DNA from: Candidatus Endomicrobiellum incisitermitis
GTDB lineage: Bacteria > Elusimicrobiota > Endomicrobiia > Endomicrobiales > Endomicrobiaceae
DNA: 55,643 nt
Direction of reading: 5' to 3'
Assembly: GCA_031275795.1 (NCBI GenBank)
Contig: JAISOG010000014.1
Span: 1 to 55,643 of the forward strand
The notes beneath the pieces were generated by a model, which did not search any database, was not told the DNA's origin, and saw nothing but the letters and a program-made list of their open reading frames with translations. The translations under genes were made by a program, and so were the position numbers. How positions within the stretch are numbered: the first letter of the stretch is position 1; every line of letters begins with the position of its first letter. Positions 1 to 15,000 of this stretch are shown here, one piece after another.

Positions 1-3000
1 AAAAGCCAACACTGCTCTTGCATAATTTTCAGACGTATCTAACTCCTTATTTATATTTTCTTTTAGCTTTAATCCTATAACATGTATACCATTCACCTCT
101 CTTACATATACATCATACATCATTTCATGTCCATCAACACTAAATTCTGTGTTTACCGGCACACGGTAATTCTCAACATTAACTCCCTGAGTCATATGTT
201 CTACTAAAGCTGCAGAATATCCTCCATCTTTTAGTACTTGCGCTTGAATTAATTCACTAGAACCAGCACCTATCTGTCCTCCAACTGCTATTAATCTTGG
301 AGATTTTTTAACATCTGCATTATTAAACATTCTAGGTTCTTGGATATAAGCTGGGGCAACTAAATCTATTACCTGATCTTCTATTTCTCTATAATAGAGT
401 CTGCTTTGCATTTGAGCTATATTAAACGCTTCCTGCCTTCCCACTTTTGCTGCTATGGCAACTAATGCTGTGTTCCCCACTACAGTAGCTACTGCGTCTT
501 CATAATTTACTTGCAAACTTGTAAGTTCTGGATGAAGCTTTGCCCAATCGTAAATATCACCTATAGATACTATAAATTCCTCTAGCGCACTTATACTATG
601 TACCATTTTACTAAACTGATTTTGATTCATAGCATAATCTCTATGTCTTAACTCATGTTTTACAAATACTTCTAACAAATCTTTATTTTTAATATTCCCT
701 TGTTGATCAAAAAATATTGCTCTAAGCATTTTATAGTTTACATGTATTTTACCGTCATTAGGGTTAAATGACATCACCACACCAGGAGTATTGTCTTCAC
801 TAATAGACACATTCTTACCAAATGCATCTTTTACATCAAAAGGCAAGCTGTTAGTTATCATGTCAAGAACTGTAAAATCATCAATATCCATATAATAGTT
901 TAAACTTGTTACAGCCCCTTGAGCTATTTTTATTTGTTCAGTTTGATAATTTTCAAATTCGCTCATATTCAACATAAACTTAGACATTACCGCAAGTGGA
1001 AGTTGGGCCAATTTATCTGGCGCTGTAATTCTAGCAGTATCTATCGCTAAAGTACTTGCTATTTGTGCAGCCTGCAAGGCTACTTCAGAAGCAGTCTCTT
1101 GGGATTTTTGTTTTGTTTCTATTCTTTGCCATTTAGGTCTTATTGTTATAGGTTTTTCACCTACATTTTTATATTGCAAATCGTCCTTTTTTATATCAAA
1201 CCCATTTATGGCTTCTTCTTTATTAATAGTTATTAACTTACCTCCAATGACTATTTCAAAACCATTAAATTCAAAACCGTCAACATGTGGCATCCATTTT
1301 TTACTACCCCAAAAACCCATCGAATTAAAGAATCCTCTTTGCACAAGTCCAGGGAAATGAAAATCTTCGCCAAACTTAATAGGAAAATCTTTTGATGTTA
1401 AATCGTCTGTTACCTTCCTTGCAATACCTGTTTGTACTTGTAACGGAATCGTTTTTCCTATACTTTTTTCAGCTTTTTCTTCTTCTACTCTCCTTTCTTG
1501 AGCTGCTTTTTGTTCTGCTAACGCTTTTTCCTGAGCAGTTTTTTCTTGCTCTTCTCTAATTTTTCTTTCTTGCTCTTCTCTTCTTGCTTTTGCTTCTTCT
1601 ACTGACTTTTGAAATTCTTGTTCCTTCCTTACATCTTCTTGTCTTATTTTTTCTTTAACTTCTTCTTTAACTTCTTCCTGCTGTTTTGCAAAGTCTTGTT
1701 CAGAAATCCATTGCATTGTAATTTCTAAAGGGCCCATTGCATAAGAACTATCTATATTAAAAGCGTCCATCGTGCCATCTGGATTAGCATCAAAATTCCA
1801 AGTCTTGAGAATTTCATTTTTTCTATTTTTAGCTTCTACCTTAACTCCGACAAACTTATACCCAGGACGTTGCGGAGTCCAATATTTACTCATTCCCAAC
1901 CAAGAGTTTGTAAAGCCAGGGAACGTATATCCCTTAGGATCTGACTTAGCATAACCGCTGGGCAAACTGGACGGTAAATTATCTATATTATCTATTTCTC
2001 CTTCTTTAACTCCAGTTAAAAACCTTATTGGATGGCTGGTTAAAGAATCTCTAAGATCTAAATCATTTTCTTGTGTCCATAAGTTTGCATCTCTTAATTG
2101 CCCATCTTCTTCCCAATGAGGTGTCAAAACTGAAATATTTTTTGCATCTTCTGCATTTATATTATTAGTAAATCTTTTTGTTGGGTCTATATCTGAAGTC
2201 CAATATAAAGACCCTTCTTTATATCCTAAAGGTGTTTTTAGGTCCCTGCCAATATTAACCAGGTCAATAGTTCCATCTTTTTCTCGATTAACAATCCTAA
2301 AATCATTAGGACTCTCTCCAGTCTGAATTTTTGCTTTCCCAACCTCACATAATTTTTTCCAACGAGGAATATACATTGTATCTTGAGTTGCTGTAACTTC
2401 ACTGTTTGCAATGGGAGTTGATAGGTCTGTATCTGAAACCCAATATAAACTGTCTGGATCACAATCTTTAGGAGCTTGCAATTGTTCAGAAAGTTTTTTT
2501 AAATTAACAGTAGCACCTCCAAGAGCATTAGCAACAACTTGTGCTTCTCTTTGAGTTGAAGTCTCGCCCTCACTTCTATTCTTCCAATTGCCAGAACCAA
2601 TTGTAATCTTTACCTGCGGCAAAGGTTTCCAATGTGGAGTAAACGAACCAGGCTTATCAACCATAACGCTCTCATTTCTACCAAACGTCCGTTCTGGAAA
2701 TAAATCACTCGTCCAGTACAAAGTACCATAATCATACCCTGCAGGAGGAGTAAGACTTGCATAAACTCCAAGATCTACAACACCATTAGATGCATCTGCT
2801 TCTAAAGGGTTTTTTGAACTACTACCTGTATTAATTGATATATTGGGTTTCCAGCGAACTCTTATGGTCACTCTTCCATTTACCCTATTAGCAGGAACAA
2901 CAAAATCATCATTTGCTTGTGCTGCAGTAATTATAGTTGTAATATCTGAATTTTCACTTGTAATTTCGTACCCATCGAACTTAAAGCCTTCCCTAACAGG

Positions 3001-6000
3001 GATCTCATAAGAAGACACCACTTGTGTCATATTGTCATAAACATTAGTCGTATAAGTTACAACAGCATTTTGCACTCTTCGTGCTGCATTTGTAACGCTA
3101 GTATAAATATAACTCTTACGATTTTGGATTGCTTCAGTTGCCCATTGCTTTCCAAATACATATGCACCTTTAGTAATAAGCTTCATAGTCTGAACAACTA
3201 TAGGATCCGGTTGAAATATAGCATTGTACAACACTTTAGGTGCACTTAGAATTCCTTGGCCTACTTGCTTCAATATCTGAATTGGGGAAACTATAGTCTT
3301 CAGCACACTTGGAATGCTTTGGTATACTTGCTTTAATGTATCAATTGGGTGAACTATAGCTTTCCACACACTTGAAATTCCTTCGACTACTTGCTGCTTT
3401 ATCTGACTCCATTCGACATCTCCTACAGCTAATGCTATAGAAGTCCAAGCTAATGCTGCCCATTTTTTGTCTTCCAAAGCACCAATTATGTTTTTTATCC
3501 TTTTAGCATTAGAATTATCCTCGCTGGCAAAATTTTCAAGCAAAACATTTCTTAAACTTTGGTCTAGTCTATTTAAATTATAATTATTAGTAAAAAAGAA
3601 TACCACTGTCCCGACAAGGAATCCAAGAGAAGCTAATAGAATTATAAAACTTATGCCAAGCCATATAGGCGCTATAAGAAATGCACCAAATGCACCTATA
3701 GAAACAACCAGACCTATAGCTACATTCAATTTAAATTTCCAACTGCCACTTTTAAAAAGATCTGTTATAACATTAACTAACAATTTAAATGCTAAGCTTG
3801 TTTTATATTTTACAATCAAAAAAACCACTCCTACTACAACTAAAATTGTAAAAACAAGACTCGCAGCAATGACAAACCACAAAGACGTCAAAGCAATTCC
3901 AAACCCAAAAGCTAAAAAGCCAAGTGCAACTATGGCAGTAATAGCAAAATACGTGATGACCTTTACTGCAGTAAAAGCTTTTGAAGTACTTACTTTAGAA
4001 TTTAATGTGCCAAGTATAAAATCTAAGACCTCTAAATAATAAGCATATTTTTGTCTCTCTTTTTCTGTAGATGCCTTATCTCTTACTGTTGTAAAATATC
4101 CTTTAGCAACAGGACCTAGCAAAGTAACGGCAAAGATTGCTCCTGCTACAACAAGAGCTACTATAAAAAATAATCCAAGCAAACCAGGTCCAGAAAACAA
4201 GCCAAAGAGCACAATTACGCTAACCATAATAAGTCCACTAAAAACTAACCTTACACGATCTTGCCAACTTAAATTTTTATAAGCGTTTTTAATTATTGTT
4301 AGTTTACTTACAGGTGTTGGTGAGACTATAAAATTATATATCACTTTAAATATCCTAGCTATACCTTTGGCTATTAACGAAAAAATATTTGAGCTGGGCT
4401 TTACGCTTTGAGTTTCATAATCTGTTATATTATGAAACTCTTCAGAATAGGTAAAAGTAACAGGCTCTGTTATAGGAGCACTCAATCTTTTTCCGTCGCT
4501 TCTAGACCAGTGAGGAACTTTCTCTTTTGTACTCGTGGTTTTGATCTTTTCATTAAGATCTTCAGACACATAGTACAAGCCCGACTCTACTGCCTCCTCC
4601 TTTGAGGTGTTTGCAAATTTATCCACAAATGTAACTTTTGGATTACGCAAAAAACGTATATTTAATTTACCAACAACATCTTGAGCCGGTACTGTAACAT
4701 CACCAATACTATTTATGTCCTTTACATCAACTTTCATAATGTCTTCACCTTTAACTGAAACAACATATCCTGTAACTTCCCATTTCTCTGCAGTTAAATC
4801 TGTTATGTTTTTTCTGACCAAGTTCTTATCAAGAACATAAGGTTGTCCAAAAACAGCAGGTTTAACTTTAAGATTATCTGCCACATTGCTTTCTATACTT
4901 GCGTTAGCAAATTCAACCTCATATTGTTCACCTTCTTCTTTCTGGTCCCATTGAGCTACAAAATTAATATCTCCTGTTACATCGTGAGCATTTATATCAA
5001 AGCCCTTCACGACGTCCATTCTGCTAACATTAATAGTGCGACCATCATTAGTTGTATACGTGTAACCTTTAAACAAGTACCCTGGCTTTGTTGGCAACTC
5101 TTCTATTGATGTTGCATTCATTTTATAGAGTTGCCCATCTGATAAAACGTCCTTAGCAACTTGAGGTATATTTGCAGATGCACCATTTGCTATAAAATTA
5201 ATGCTATAAAGTGCGGGTGTAAAAGTATACTCTATATCGAGTGCACCGTTGATGGGAGTTGTCCCAAACTGAAAATTCTCTACCACTTCACCATTCATTT
5301 TAACTATACGTTCTACAGTCCCAAACCTACCATCTGCTAACTCTACTCTCCCCTCTGCAATAAGAGGAGCATTTAAAGCTACACTGTCATCAATTTCTGA
5401 TGGGAGTTCCGAAGGAGCAAATATTCCCATAGGTAAGCTCCATGTTATTTTTTGAGTCTTAATACCAGTAACTTTTCCTACAACTGCATTGCCCAAACGT
5501 ATAATATCATTAAGCTTCCCTAAACCTGCTATACGAATATTTTGTCCAGTAACTGCTGCTTTATTAACATTTATAATTGGGTTTCCGGTGTCGCCAACAA
5601 ATACTACATCACTACTTTCTGCATCCCACAAAGCTTGAAGTTTTAAATCCCCTGTAACATCAGACGAAGGTATGTCAAAACCATTTAAAACCTCTTGCTC
5701 GGTAATAGTCTTAATTTCCAATTCTGAATTTACATATCTGTAACCATTAAATTTATAGCCTGTTCTTTGAGGAACAGATGCAACACCATCAAAATGAACG
5801 GTCTCTCCACTTCTTATACTTTGTTGCATTGGCGTCGCATTAGCATCATTTGTTGCAAAAGATAGAGTGTATGTATCTGGCGTAAAAGTATATGTAACTT
5901 CAACGTCCCCAATATCTTTTGCATCAAACTTTGTTGTTCCAAACTCAAAATTAGGGACTTCAAGCCCATTCCTTGTAACTTTATAAGAAAGAGTCCCTCT

Positions 6001-9000
6001 TCTACCGTCGGCTAGCTGTACATGACCAGTTTGTATATTTGGAGCATCTATAAAGCCTTGCTCGTTTACTTTTTCTACTAAAATATCTCCTAGTGCTAAA
6101 CCTTCCGGCAAGTTCCAAACAACAGACACTCCTCTAAACTCTCTCCAACTATCTTGCAACTTTGCGCTAAACCATCTAAAAACATTTCTAAAGGATACTA
6201 TAAATTCTTCTAACCCAGGAAAAATTCTATGAATAAATCTTCTCAAACCGCTTGTTGATTTTGCGTATTCTAAATGGTGCAGTTTGTGCTCTACAACAAC
6301 TCTAAGCATTGTAGGATTATTATTAAGTAATCCCATTACAATATATGGAGAAAAAAGTATTCTGCCTGTATCTGTAGTTTTCATAACCACACTATTATCA
6401 ATGGTCATAGCACTATTTAGAGCATTTATAATAGCGTCTTTAGTTTCAATATCATCTTGCCAATTTGTGCCAGATACCATATTTAAATAATCGTTTGCTA
6501 AATTTACATTATCAAAAACTGCTTGTACAAACTTAATTGCAGTTTCTTTAGGCAATGACCTTACTAATTTAGCAAACACTAATCTGCTTTTCTGAAGAGA
6601 TAATAGTTTAGAGTTTCCTAATTCTTTTATAGTTCTTTTTTGTTTGCTTTCATATATTGAAGACATTATAGACATAGTGCCTATAATAGCAAGAACAGAT
6701 GCTCCTATAGCTGCTGCAATAACAGCTCCTAAACCTGTAATAATACTCAAAGAAAGTAACACCACAAGAGCTACAAAACCGGCAGTATTAAAAAACGCTA
6801 ATATTCCTGCCCCAATAGAGGTAAATCTCGCGCTGGCAACATCGCTAACTTCGCTAAGAGCTACGCTAGTACTCTTGTCCACATCTGCTTCTGCTTTCTC
6901 TTTTGCTGCTTTTTCTTTGTCATTTATAAATTTTTCTTCGGCCTCATACAACTCTTTATCTTTATCGGAAAGGCTAGATTTGTCCTCGTGTTTATGTTTT
7001 GCTACAAGATACTCGTACAAATCCTGTTGCCCTTTTGCATCTCTACCAAAAACTTTTTCTTCCTCTTCTATGTTTTTAAAACCAACCCCTTCCTCTTTTA
7101 TAAATTGGTGTAGGAATTCTCCTCTCTCAAAATTTGGATCAATTTCTACCATCGTCCTTGACACACCTAATATCACTTCTTTTGCTACTTCAGTTTGTTG
7201 TCCAACTCCAAATAATGCTTGAGTACCTGCAGCTAACACAATAGATGCTTTCAGCAATGCTCTAAAATTAAACTGTTTCCCCATTGCACTTAATGCTGTC
7301 TTGATTGAATTCATCAACCCTCTTGCTGCAGAATGCTCTTCCTGCGATGACACTTCCCTTGTTAGTGCCTGTATTTTCTGTTTAACTGCAAATACTTTAA
7401 ATCCCTTCGATTCGCTCATCGATAATTCTGATATGTTTTTTTGAAATAAAAATGAATTAAATACCCCTGCAACTGAATCTGCAAACTGCTCATGAAACAT
7501 AGCTCTTGCCTTTGTACCAGAGTCAAATCCTAAACTCTGCAAATATCTATGTCCTAATTCATGAGCTATTACTCTATAATAAACCTCATATGGATCTTTG
7601 CCAAAATTCTCAATTCCCTTCAAGCTTCTTACAAAATTCAAATCGCTATCAGCGTTAAAATTATTGCCTGCAAGAAAATTAGCTTGTAACGCAATTTGGT
7701 ACACTCTCTGCTCATATTTTCTTATTTTATCTGCCATATCTTTAAATCCTGCGTGTTCCACTTCTTGTATTACTTCCCCACTTGCTACTAAATTAATGCC
7801 TATTATCAACACTCTTAAATCAAAATACGATTCCGTATGTTTTAAACTTTTTGCTTCCAACATTTCCTTAACACCATCTTTTAAAGTCATTGCTACTGTG
7901 TCTACATTAACACCATCAACATCTTGTACTCCTCTAGATTTTAGCTGTGCAAAAGCATAAAGCCTATAACGCACCTCTTGAGTTTTATCTTGCATTATAT
8001 TTAACAAAGCTTTATTATCTTGCGATATCCTAAGAATTTTAAAATATCCTGCATCATATGGAAATTGTGCTTCTATTAACTCTACCGGGGCTGTAAATGC
8101 TATTAATTCATCTAGATTTGAAATAGAACCTTTATAAACATATTTCGAAGCTAAATCTCTTAGAAAATAATCTCCTATAAAATCAACTTCATTCATTAAT
8201 ACTTCATTTCTTTGTCTAATATATCTAAGCGCCTGTTCTCTATCTGAAATATTTAATTTACTCAATATTTCTTCTAAAGATCTGCGAGATTCTAGCACCT
8301 CTTTAGAATATTCCATATCTGATTGAGATATACCATCTGTTACACTCATTTCTAGCTGTAACATTGTACTTAACATATTTTTTATATTATTATGGTCATC
8401 AGTATTTCCCTGTGATTCATATACAGAAGCTAATTTATTTAATGTATTTGCCAAAGTAACCACATTTTGACTTATAGTTGTCGGCGGCATATTTTTTACA
8501 TCAGTTATATCAAATGCCATTTTACTAAGTAATGCTGAAACTATTAAATTATCTGCATCCACATTTGCTGTATCTGATAATATCTTTGCTACAGTAAATA
8601 TAATAGTCCTTAAACCTGCTTTTCTTTTATTTAGATCTTTTTTTGATATACTCCGAGTATTAAAAATATCATCAAATTCTTTTACAGGACGAGACGTAAT
8701 AGACGCCATAAGTTCTTTAATTTCTTGTAACTTATTTACATCAAATAAATTATTATCTATTAATAGTTCATTTAACTTGTTGTAGATATTAGAATTTCTG
8801 GGGTTAACCTTATGAAAGAGAGAAACATCATCTATTGAAGCATCTACAGAATCTATCATTAATTGTCTAAACATAGTCTGTATTTGTTCATAACTGCTAC
8901 TCTTATCAACAGAAAATCTCAGTTTTGTTAAAGTAATTTCCTCTTCAGTAACTACAATTAACTTTTGTTTTAAATCTTTTTGATCTTTAAATGATAATGG

Positions 9001-12000
9001 AATCATCAACTTGTTCAAAGCTACAGCTATTTTATTACACGCTTGTCTTTTGAGTTCTATTTCTTTAGCGTTTGTAGGATTGGCAAGTTCAAGTTCTACA
9101 ATTGCTGAATCTGCAGCCTCTAACAATTCTACTCTTTTAGTAGTACTATCTTTAGCAAAGGCTTCAAGTTTATTTGCTGCTTCTACCAGTTTGTCAACAA
9201 CCGTAGGACCAACCGGAGCAAGCGTAGGACCAACCGGAGCAACCGTAGGACCAGAAAGATAAGAAAACAACCTGACCAACCAATAAATCCCGATTGTTAC
9301 AATACTTATCCCTATATACCATAAAACAGAATGCCCAGAACCCTCTGTTTGAGTTGCTACCTGATTTACAAATGAAGGTTGCTGCGCTGCTGGCACCTCT
9401 AAATTTAACGCAGGTGTTGTTTGAACTATTGTCTCTTGCTGCGCATAATCACTTTGGGCAAGAACTAAATTTCTATCACTTTCAAGCAGCTCTTGGTTAG
9501 TTCTTGTAGATGATTGCCCTACAGTAGCATCTAATACTTCTTGATATCTGTTAAGATAACCTTTAAATGCATTAACTAAGTCAACTCGTGCAAATTCTTT
9601 AGATAAACTTCCAGCTTCTAACCAGTATCGTAATCTTTCTAATAATACAGCCGTTTTTGACTTCGTTCCAATAGAAGTTTCCAAATCAGTAATTAATGTT
9701 GCGCCAGCAGAGGCCTCTTTATCTAACACACTAACCAGACGCGACAGTGTAAGAGCTATATACAAGTTCGAAATATCGCTTTGCGTTAAAGGCGGATTTA
9801 TATCAGGATTATTTTCTGTTTGTAAAAACTTGTTAATTCCGGTTTGTGAAAGATTTTTTACTTTACTTAATTTTATTAAAACACTATCCAAAAGTAACGA
9901 TACCCCACCCACTAGTGTCTTTATATTACCGTTGTCCAAATCTCCCTGTAAAGCTTCTAAAGCAAATTCAAACATCATTTCAAAACTGCTATTATCCAGA
10001 TTAGAATCGCTTGCTAAAATCATAGGTTTACATTGCGCAATAAAATTTTTAACTTGATCTAATACTTTTTGGTCAACAGTTCCTTTGTCAATTACTTCTT
10101 GAATAATATTCCTTAAATAATTAACAATTTGTTGTGTATCTTTAGACACATTTTGATCTGCAAAAATCATATCGTCTAACTTAGCTTGCGCTTTGTTTAA
10201 ATCTTTAAACGCTTGTTTATTATCTGGATTTGCTTTTACTGCTCTTTCTAAATTTTCAATTTGTTCTGGGAACTCTACAAGCATTCTCTCTTTCTTAGCC
10301 AAAGCTGGACTTCTAAATTGCAAATATAAAAATATTATCGTTGCTATCATTCCAACTATAGCTACAGCAATAAGCGCAGTCATTACAATAGGCGTAGCTG
10401 CAATTACTCCAAAAATTAATAGCCCTCCTAGTACCGACGCCCCTACAAGGAAAACACCTGCTACTATTGCAGAAACTACTTTACCAACATTAGTAGAACT
10501 TCTTACAGTATTAGCTGCTGTCAAAGGCTTAGACATTTCCACTGCATTAGCAGAATTTGTTAAAGATGGTTGCAAAATTGGTTGTAGTGTTTGCGCAGCA
10601 ATATTTGCGTTAGAACCAACACTATTAAAATTCGGCATTTCATTTTGATAATTTTTCAAAAATCGTTTTTCTGCTCTATATAAAGATCCAAATTTTGTTA
10701 AAAATCCTGCTGGTTTAGTATGTTTTGCTATTATATATCTTGCTAACGCTTCTTTTCCTTTAGCATCAGTTCCAAAAACTTTTTCTTCCTCTTCAAAATT
10801 ATTAAAACTAGCCCCTTCTAATTGTATAAACTGATACAGCAATTCTCCTTTATCAAAAGCAGGATTACTTTCGGCTATACTATTTGCAATAGATATAACT
10901 ATCTCTTTAGCTATAACATTTTGTTGTCCTTCACCAAATAATGTCGGACTTACAGTCATAGCAACAGAAATAGCCGCACCCAACAAAGGTCTAAATACAG
11001 TCTCACTATTAATTGCAACGCCCATCTTCTCTAAAGCTACTATAACAGAATTTAACAGTCCTCTAGCAGCGCCATGACCTTCTTGTACAATTGTTGTCCC
11101 TTCTCTCAGTCCTCTTTCTCCCTTTAATATGCCAAAATCCCTAGTAAAGACATTAAAAACTTTCCTTATCCCCTTAATTATCCCGCCATTTAATACGTTT
11201 GTTTGAAGTAGGAAAGAATTAAATACTGAAGACACTAAATCGGCTGTAAGTTCATGCACCATTGCTCTATCTTGCGTTTTTATGTATTTTTCAGGTGTAT
11301 TTAAAATTCCTGAGTTAAATCCTAATGCGTTAAGATAAGTATGCCCTAATTCATGAGCTATAACTTCATAAAAATATTCATGCTCGCTACTATAGCCGTC
11401 ATCGCCTCTCTCAAAACGCATAAAATTCATACCAGAATCAGCATTGATACTTTCTCCTGTTAATCTTTGTAAAAAATTAGCTCGCAATATATTTGAGTAT
11501 TGTTTTTGTTCATTTGCTTTAATATTATCTGCAGATATACCTGCCTGCTCTACTACTTTTATTGTCTCTGAGCTTGCCACTATATTGATAGCTATAGTTA
11601 ATGTTCTTAAATCAAAATAAGAAGCAGATATCCTTAATGTTTTTGCTTGCAACATCTCTTTTATATTAGTAGTTAAAGTCTGGATATAATTATCTACATT
11701 AACACCGTTTACTTCATTTATTCCTCTAGATTTCAATTGTGCAAAAGCATAAAGTCTATAACGTAAATCTTTATTTATATCTTGCATTATATTTAACAAA
11801 GCTTCATTATCTTGCGATACTTTAAGAATTTTAAAATATCCTGCATCATATGGAAATTGTTCTTCTATTAACTCTACTGGAGCTGTAAATGCTATTAATT
11901 CATCCAAATTTAAACTTGTTTCTTTATACCACTCTTTTGACATGTATCTAGAAGAAACAAAATTAGGATTATTTTTTAAAATCATGTTCCTTTGTCTAAT

Positions 12001-15000
12001 GTACCTAATTGCCTGTGCTTTATCAGAAACATTTAGTTCTCTTAGCATCTTTTCTAAAGAAGTAGAAGATTTTAGTAGTTTTTTAGAATTTTCTTCTACT
12101 GCCTGACTAGCAAGCAAAGAATCTAACTTAGATAGTCCATACGTTACACTAAATTCTTGTTGCAGTATTGTAGCTAATATATTTTTTATATTTTTTTGAT
12201 CTATACTGTCTCTTGGCAATGCGTTTACTAATTTATTTAATGTGCTTGCCAAATCGACTATTACTTCACTTGTATATGCGCTAGAGGGGCCTTTTTCATT
12301 TGTAATAGCAACTACCATTTTAGAAAGAGCTGCAGAAAATTTTAACTTTTCTATATTGCCATTTGCTGTACTTGCTAAATTTGTTGCAATACTTGCCACT
12401 ATTATTTGTAACGCTATTTTTTTATCAACCATGTCTGGATTTGAATCAATTTCACCAAAGAAGTAGTTAAAATGATCGACTTGCTCAGCATTAGTCTTAT
12501 CAATAAGCTCAAACAAATTAGCTTTAAGCTCTTGAATTTTAGCCGGATTTGAAAAATTATTTTGATCTATAGTAAAAAAATCATTCAATTTATTTATAAT
12601 ATATAAATCTGCTACATTATTAATATTAAATACAACTTCATCCATTGAAGTTACAACAACACTTCTCATCAAATATTCAAGATTTTTCCGCGATTTATTG
12701 ATTTCTTTAACATCAACATCTTGAGTGTTAACAATCCATTCTGTATTTATTAAATTTATTTGTTCTTGTTGTGCTATTGATAACTTCTGTTTTATATCTT
12801 GCTTTTGAATCACAGAAAGCACTTTAGATTTTAGTAAAGTTTCTAAAGACCGGGCTAAAACATCCATCTCTTTTTCTCTATTCTCTACACCTGTTAAAGT
12901 ATCTCTAGTGTCTTGCTCATTAGCAACATCATTTTTTTCTATTATTAAGTTTGTAATTATAATAGCTTTTTGCAAATCTTGCTTATTATCATAATTACTC
13001 AATCTGCCAACTGCTTCAGCAAGACTTTCTGTTTCTGAAATAAAAAATGATTTTCTAATGTTTTGTTCTAATGTGTTTAATGAATTAAACAGTCTATTTA
13101 ATTCTTCTTTACTAGTAGCTAATGCTATTCTCTCAGTGATTAAAATATTCTCTTGTTGATAAAGTGTTACTAATTGATCGCTAATAGTTTGATACTCATT
13201 CTCAAGCAGTCCATCTGTATTACTAAGTCCATTTAAGGAACTAGCTAAAACATTTCTTGTATTAATTTTAAGATTTAAAGCATCTTTAAAAACATCAACA
13301 TACGTAACTGAAAACCTAGCTAAACTTGCAGCAACACGTAATATCCACTCGCGACCGTTAGCTAATTTTGTTAAATTATTTGCTACAAGCGCAGCGCCAA
13401 CTGTTGGAAAACTGCCTTTTATAATATTATCTATCTCGTCTTTACTTAAAATCTCAGACAATAATCCATAAATTTGGCTAAGCTGCTGGAGCTGCTTTTC
13501 TGCATTATCTACTTCATTATTTCCAATGTCAGTAACAAGTTGTTCTGCAATCACAGCTGCAAACTCAGCATTAGCAACACTACTAAGATCATTTAACGTA
13601 GCTTTTGAATAACGCAAATAGGTCGATATTCTTTTTGCAATTTCTCTTTTAACCGTCTCTGCATTTAAACTTCTAGGCAAACTAGCAACTATTTTTTCGT
13701 ATTCTACCTGTACAATTTTTTGATATACAATCTCTTCAACTAAATCCGCACCTATTTGAATAGAACTTTCTATCTGGTTCACACTTGCATCGTCAATTAC
13801 TTTTAATTCTTTTAATTTTCTTAACACCCCTAGAGCGGAAGGTTGTTGCGCTATAGTTTGTACTGATGTTGTAGGTCCAGTAGTACCAGGCGATTGTTCT
13901 TCTTGTGTTATTCCTTCTATAGGTCGTTCCTCTTTAGGTTGTTGTTCTTCTATTTGCGCGGTTTCTATACTAGGTTGTACTCCCTCTTCTTTTGTTTCTT
14001 TTTCCTCTGTTGCCTTTTGTTGAGTTTCTTCTACTACAGTTTCTCTTTCTTGAATATGCTCACTATTATATTTCTCTATAAATCGCAATTCGTTATCATA
14101 CAAATCATTTGCTATGAGTGCTGGTTCTTTTTCATTCTTATGTTTTGCTACAAGATACTCGTACAAATCTTGTTGCCCTTTTGCATCTTTACCAAAAACT
14201 TTTTCTTCCTCTTCTATGTTTTTAAAACCAACCCCTTCCTCTTTTATAAATTGGTATAGGAATTCTCCTCTCTCAAAATTTGGATCAACTTCTACCATCG
14301 CCTTTGACACACCCAATATCACTTCTTTTGCTACTTCAGTTTGTTGTCCAACTCCAAATAATGCTTGAGTACCTGCAATAGCTAACACAATAGATGTTTT
14401 CAGCAATGCCCTAAAATTAAACTGTTTTCCCATTGCGCCTAATACTGCTTTGATTGAATTCATCAACCCTCTTGCTGCATCATGCTCTTCTTGCGATGAT
14501 GCTTCTCTTTTTGCTGTCTGTACTTCCTGACTACCTGCCTCTTCTGTTTGTTTAATTGCAAATACTTTAAATCCCTTAGATTCGCTCGTAATTATCGATA
14601 ATTCTGATATGTCTTTTTGAAATAATAATGAGTTAAATACCCCTGCAACTGAATCTGCAAACTGCTCATGAAACATAGCTCTTGCCTTTGTACCAGAGTC
14701 AAATCCTAAACTCTGCAAATATCTATGTCCTAACTCATGTGCTATTACCGTATAATAAGCATCATATAGATCTTTACCAAAATACTCAATTCCTTCCAGA
14801 TTTCTTACAAAAGTTAAAGAAGAATCAGCGTTAAAACTCTCACCTTCAATAAAATCAGCCTGTAATATTTGTTGATACATGCTCTGTTCATCTTCTCTTA
14901 TTTTATCTGCCATATCTTTAAATCCTGCTTGTTCCACTTCTTGTATTACTTTCTCACTTGCTATTAAATTAATTCCAGTTATTAACGCTCTTAAATCAAA

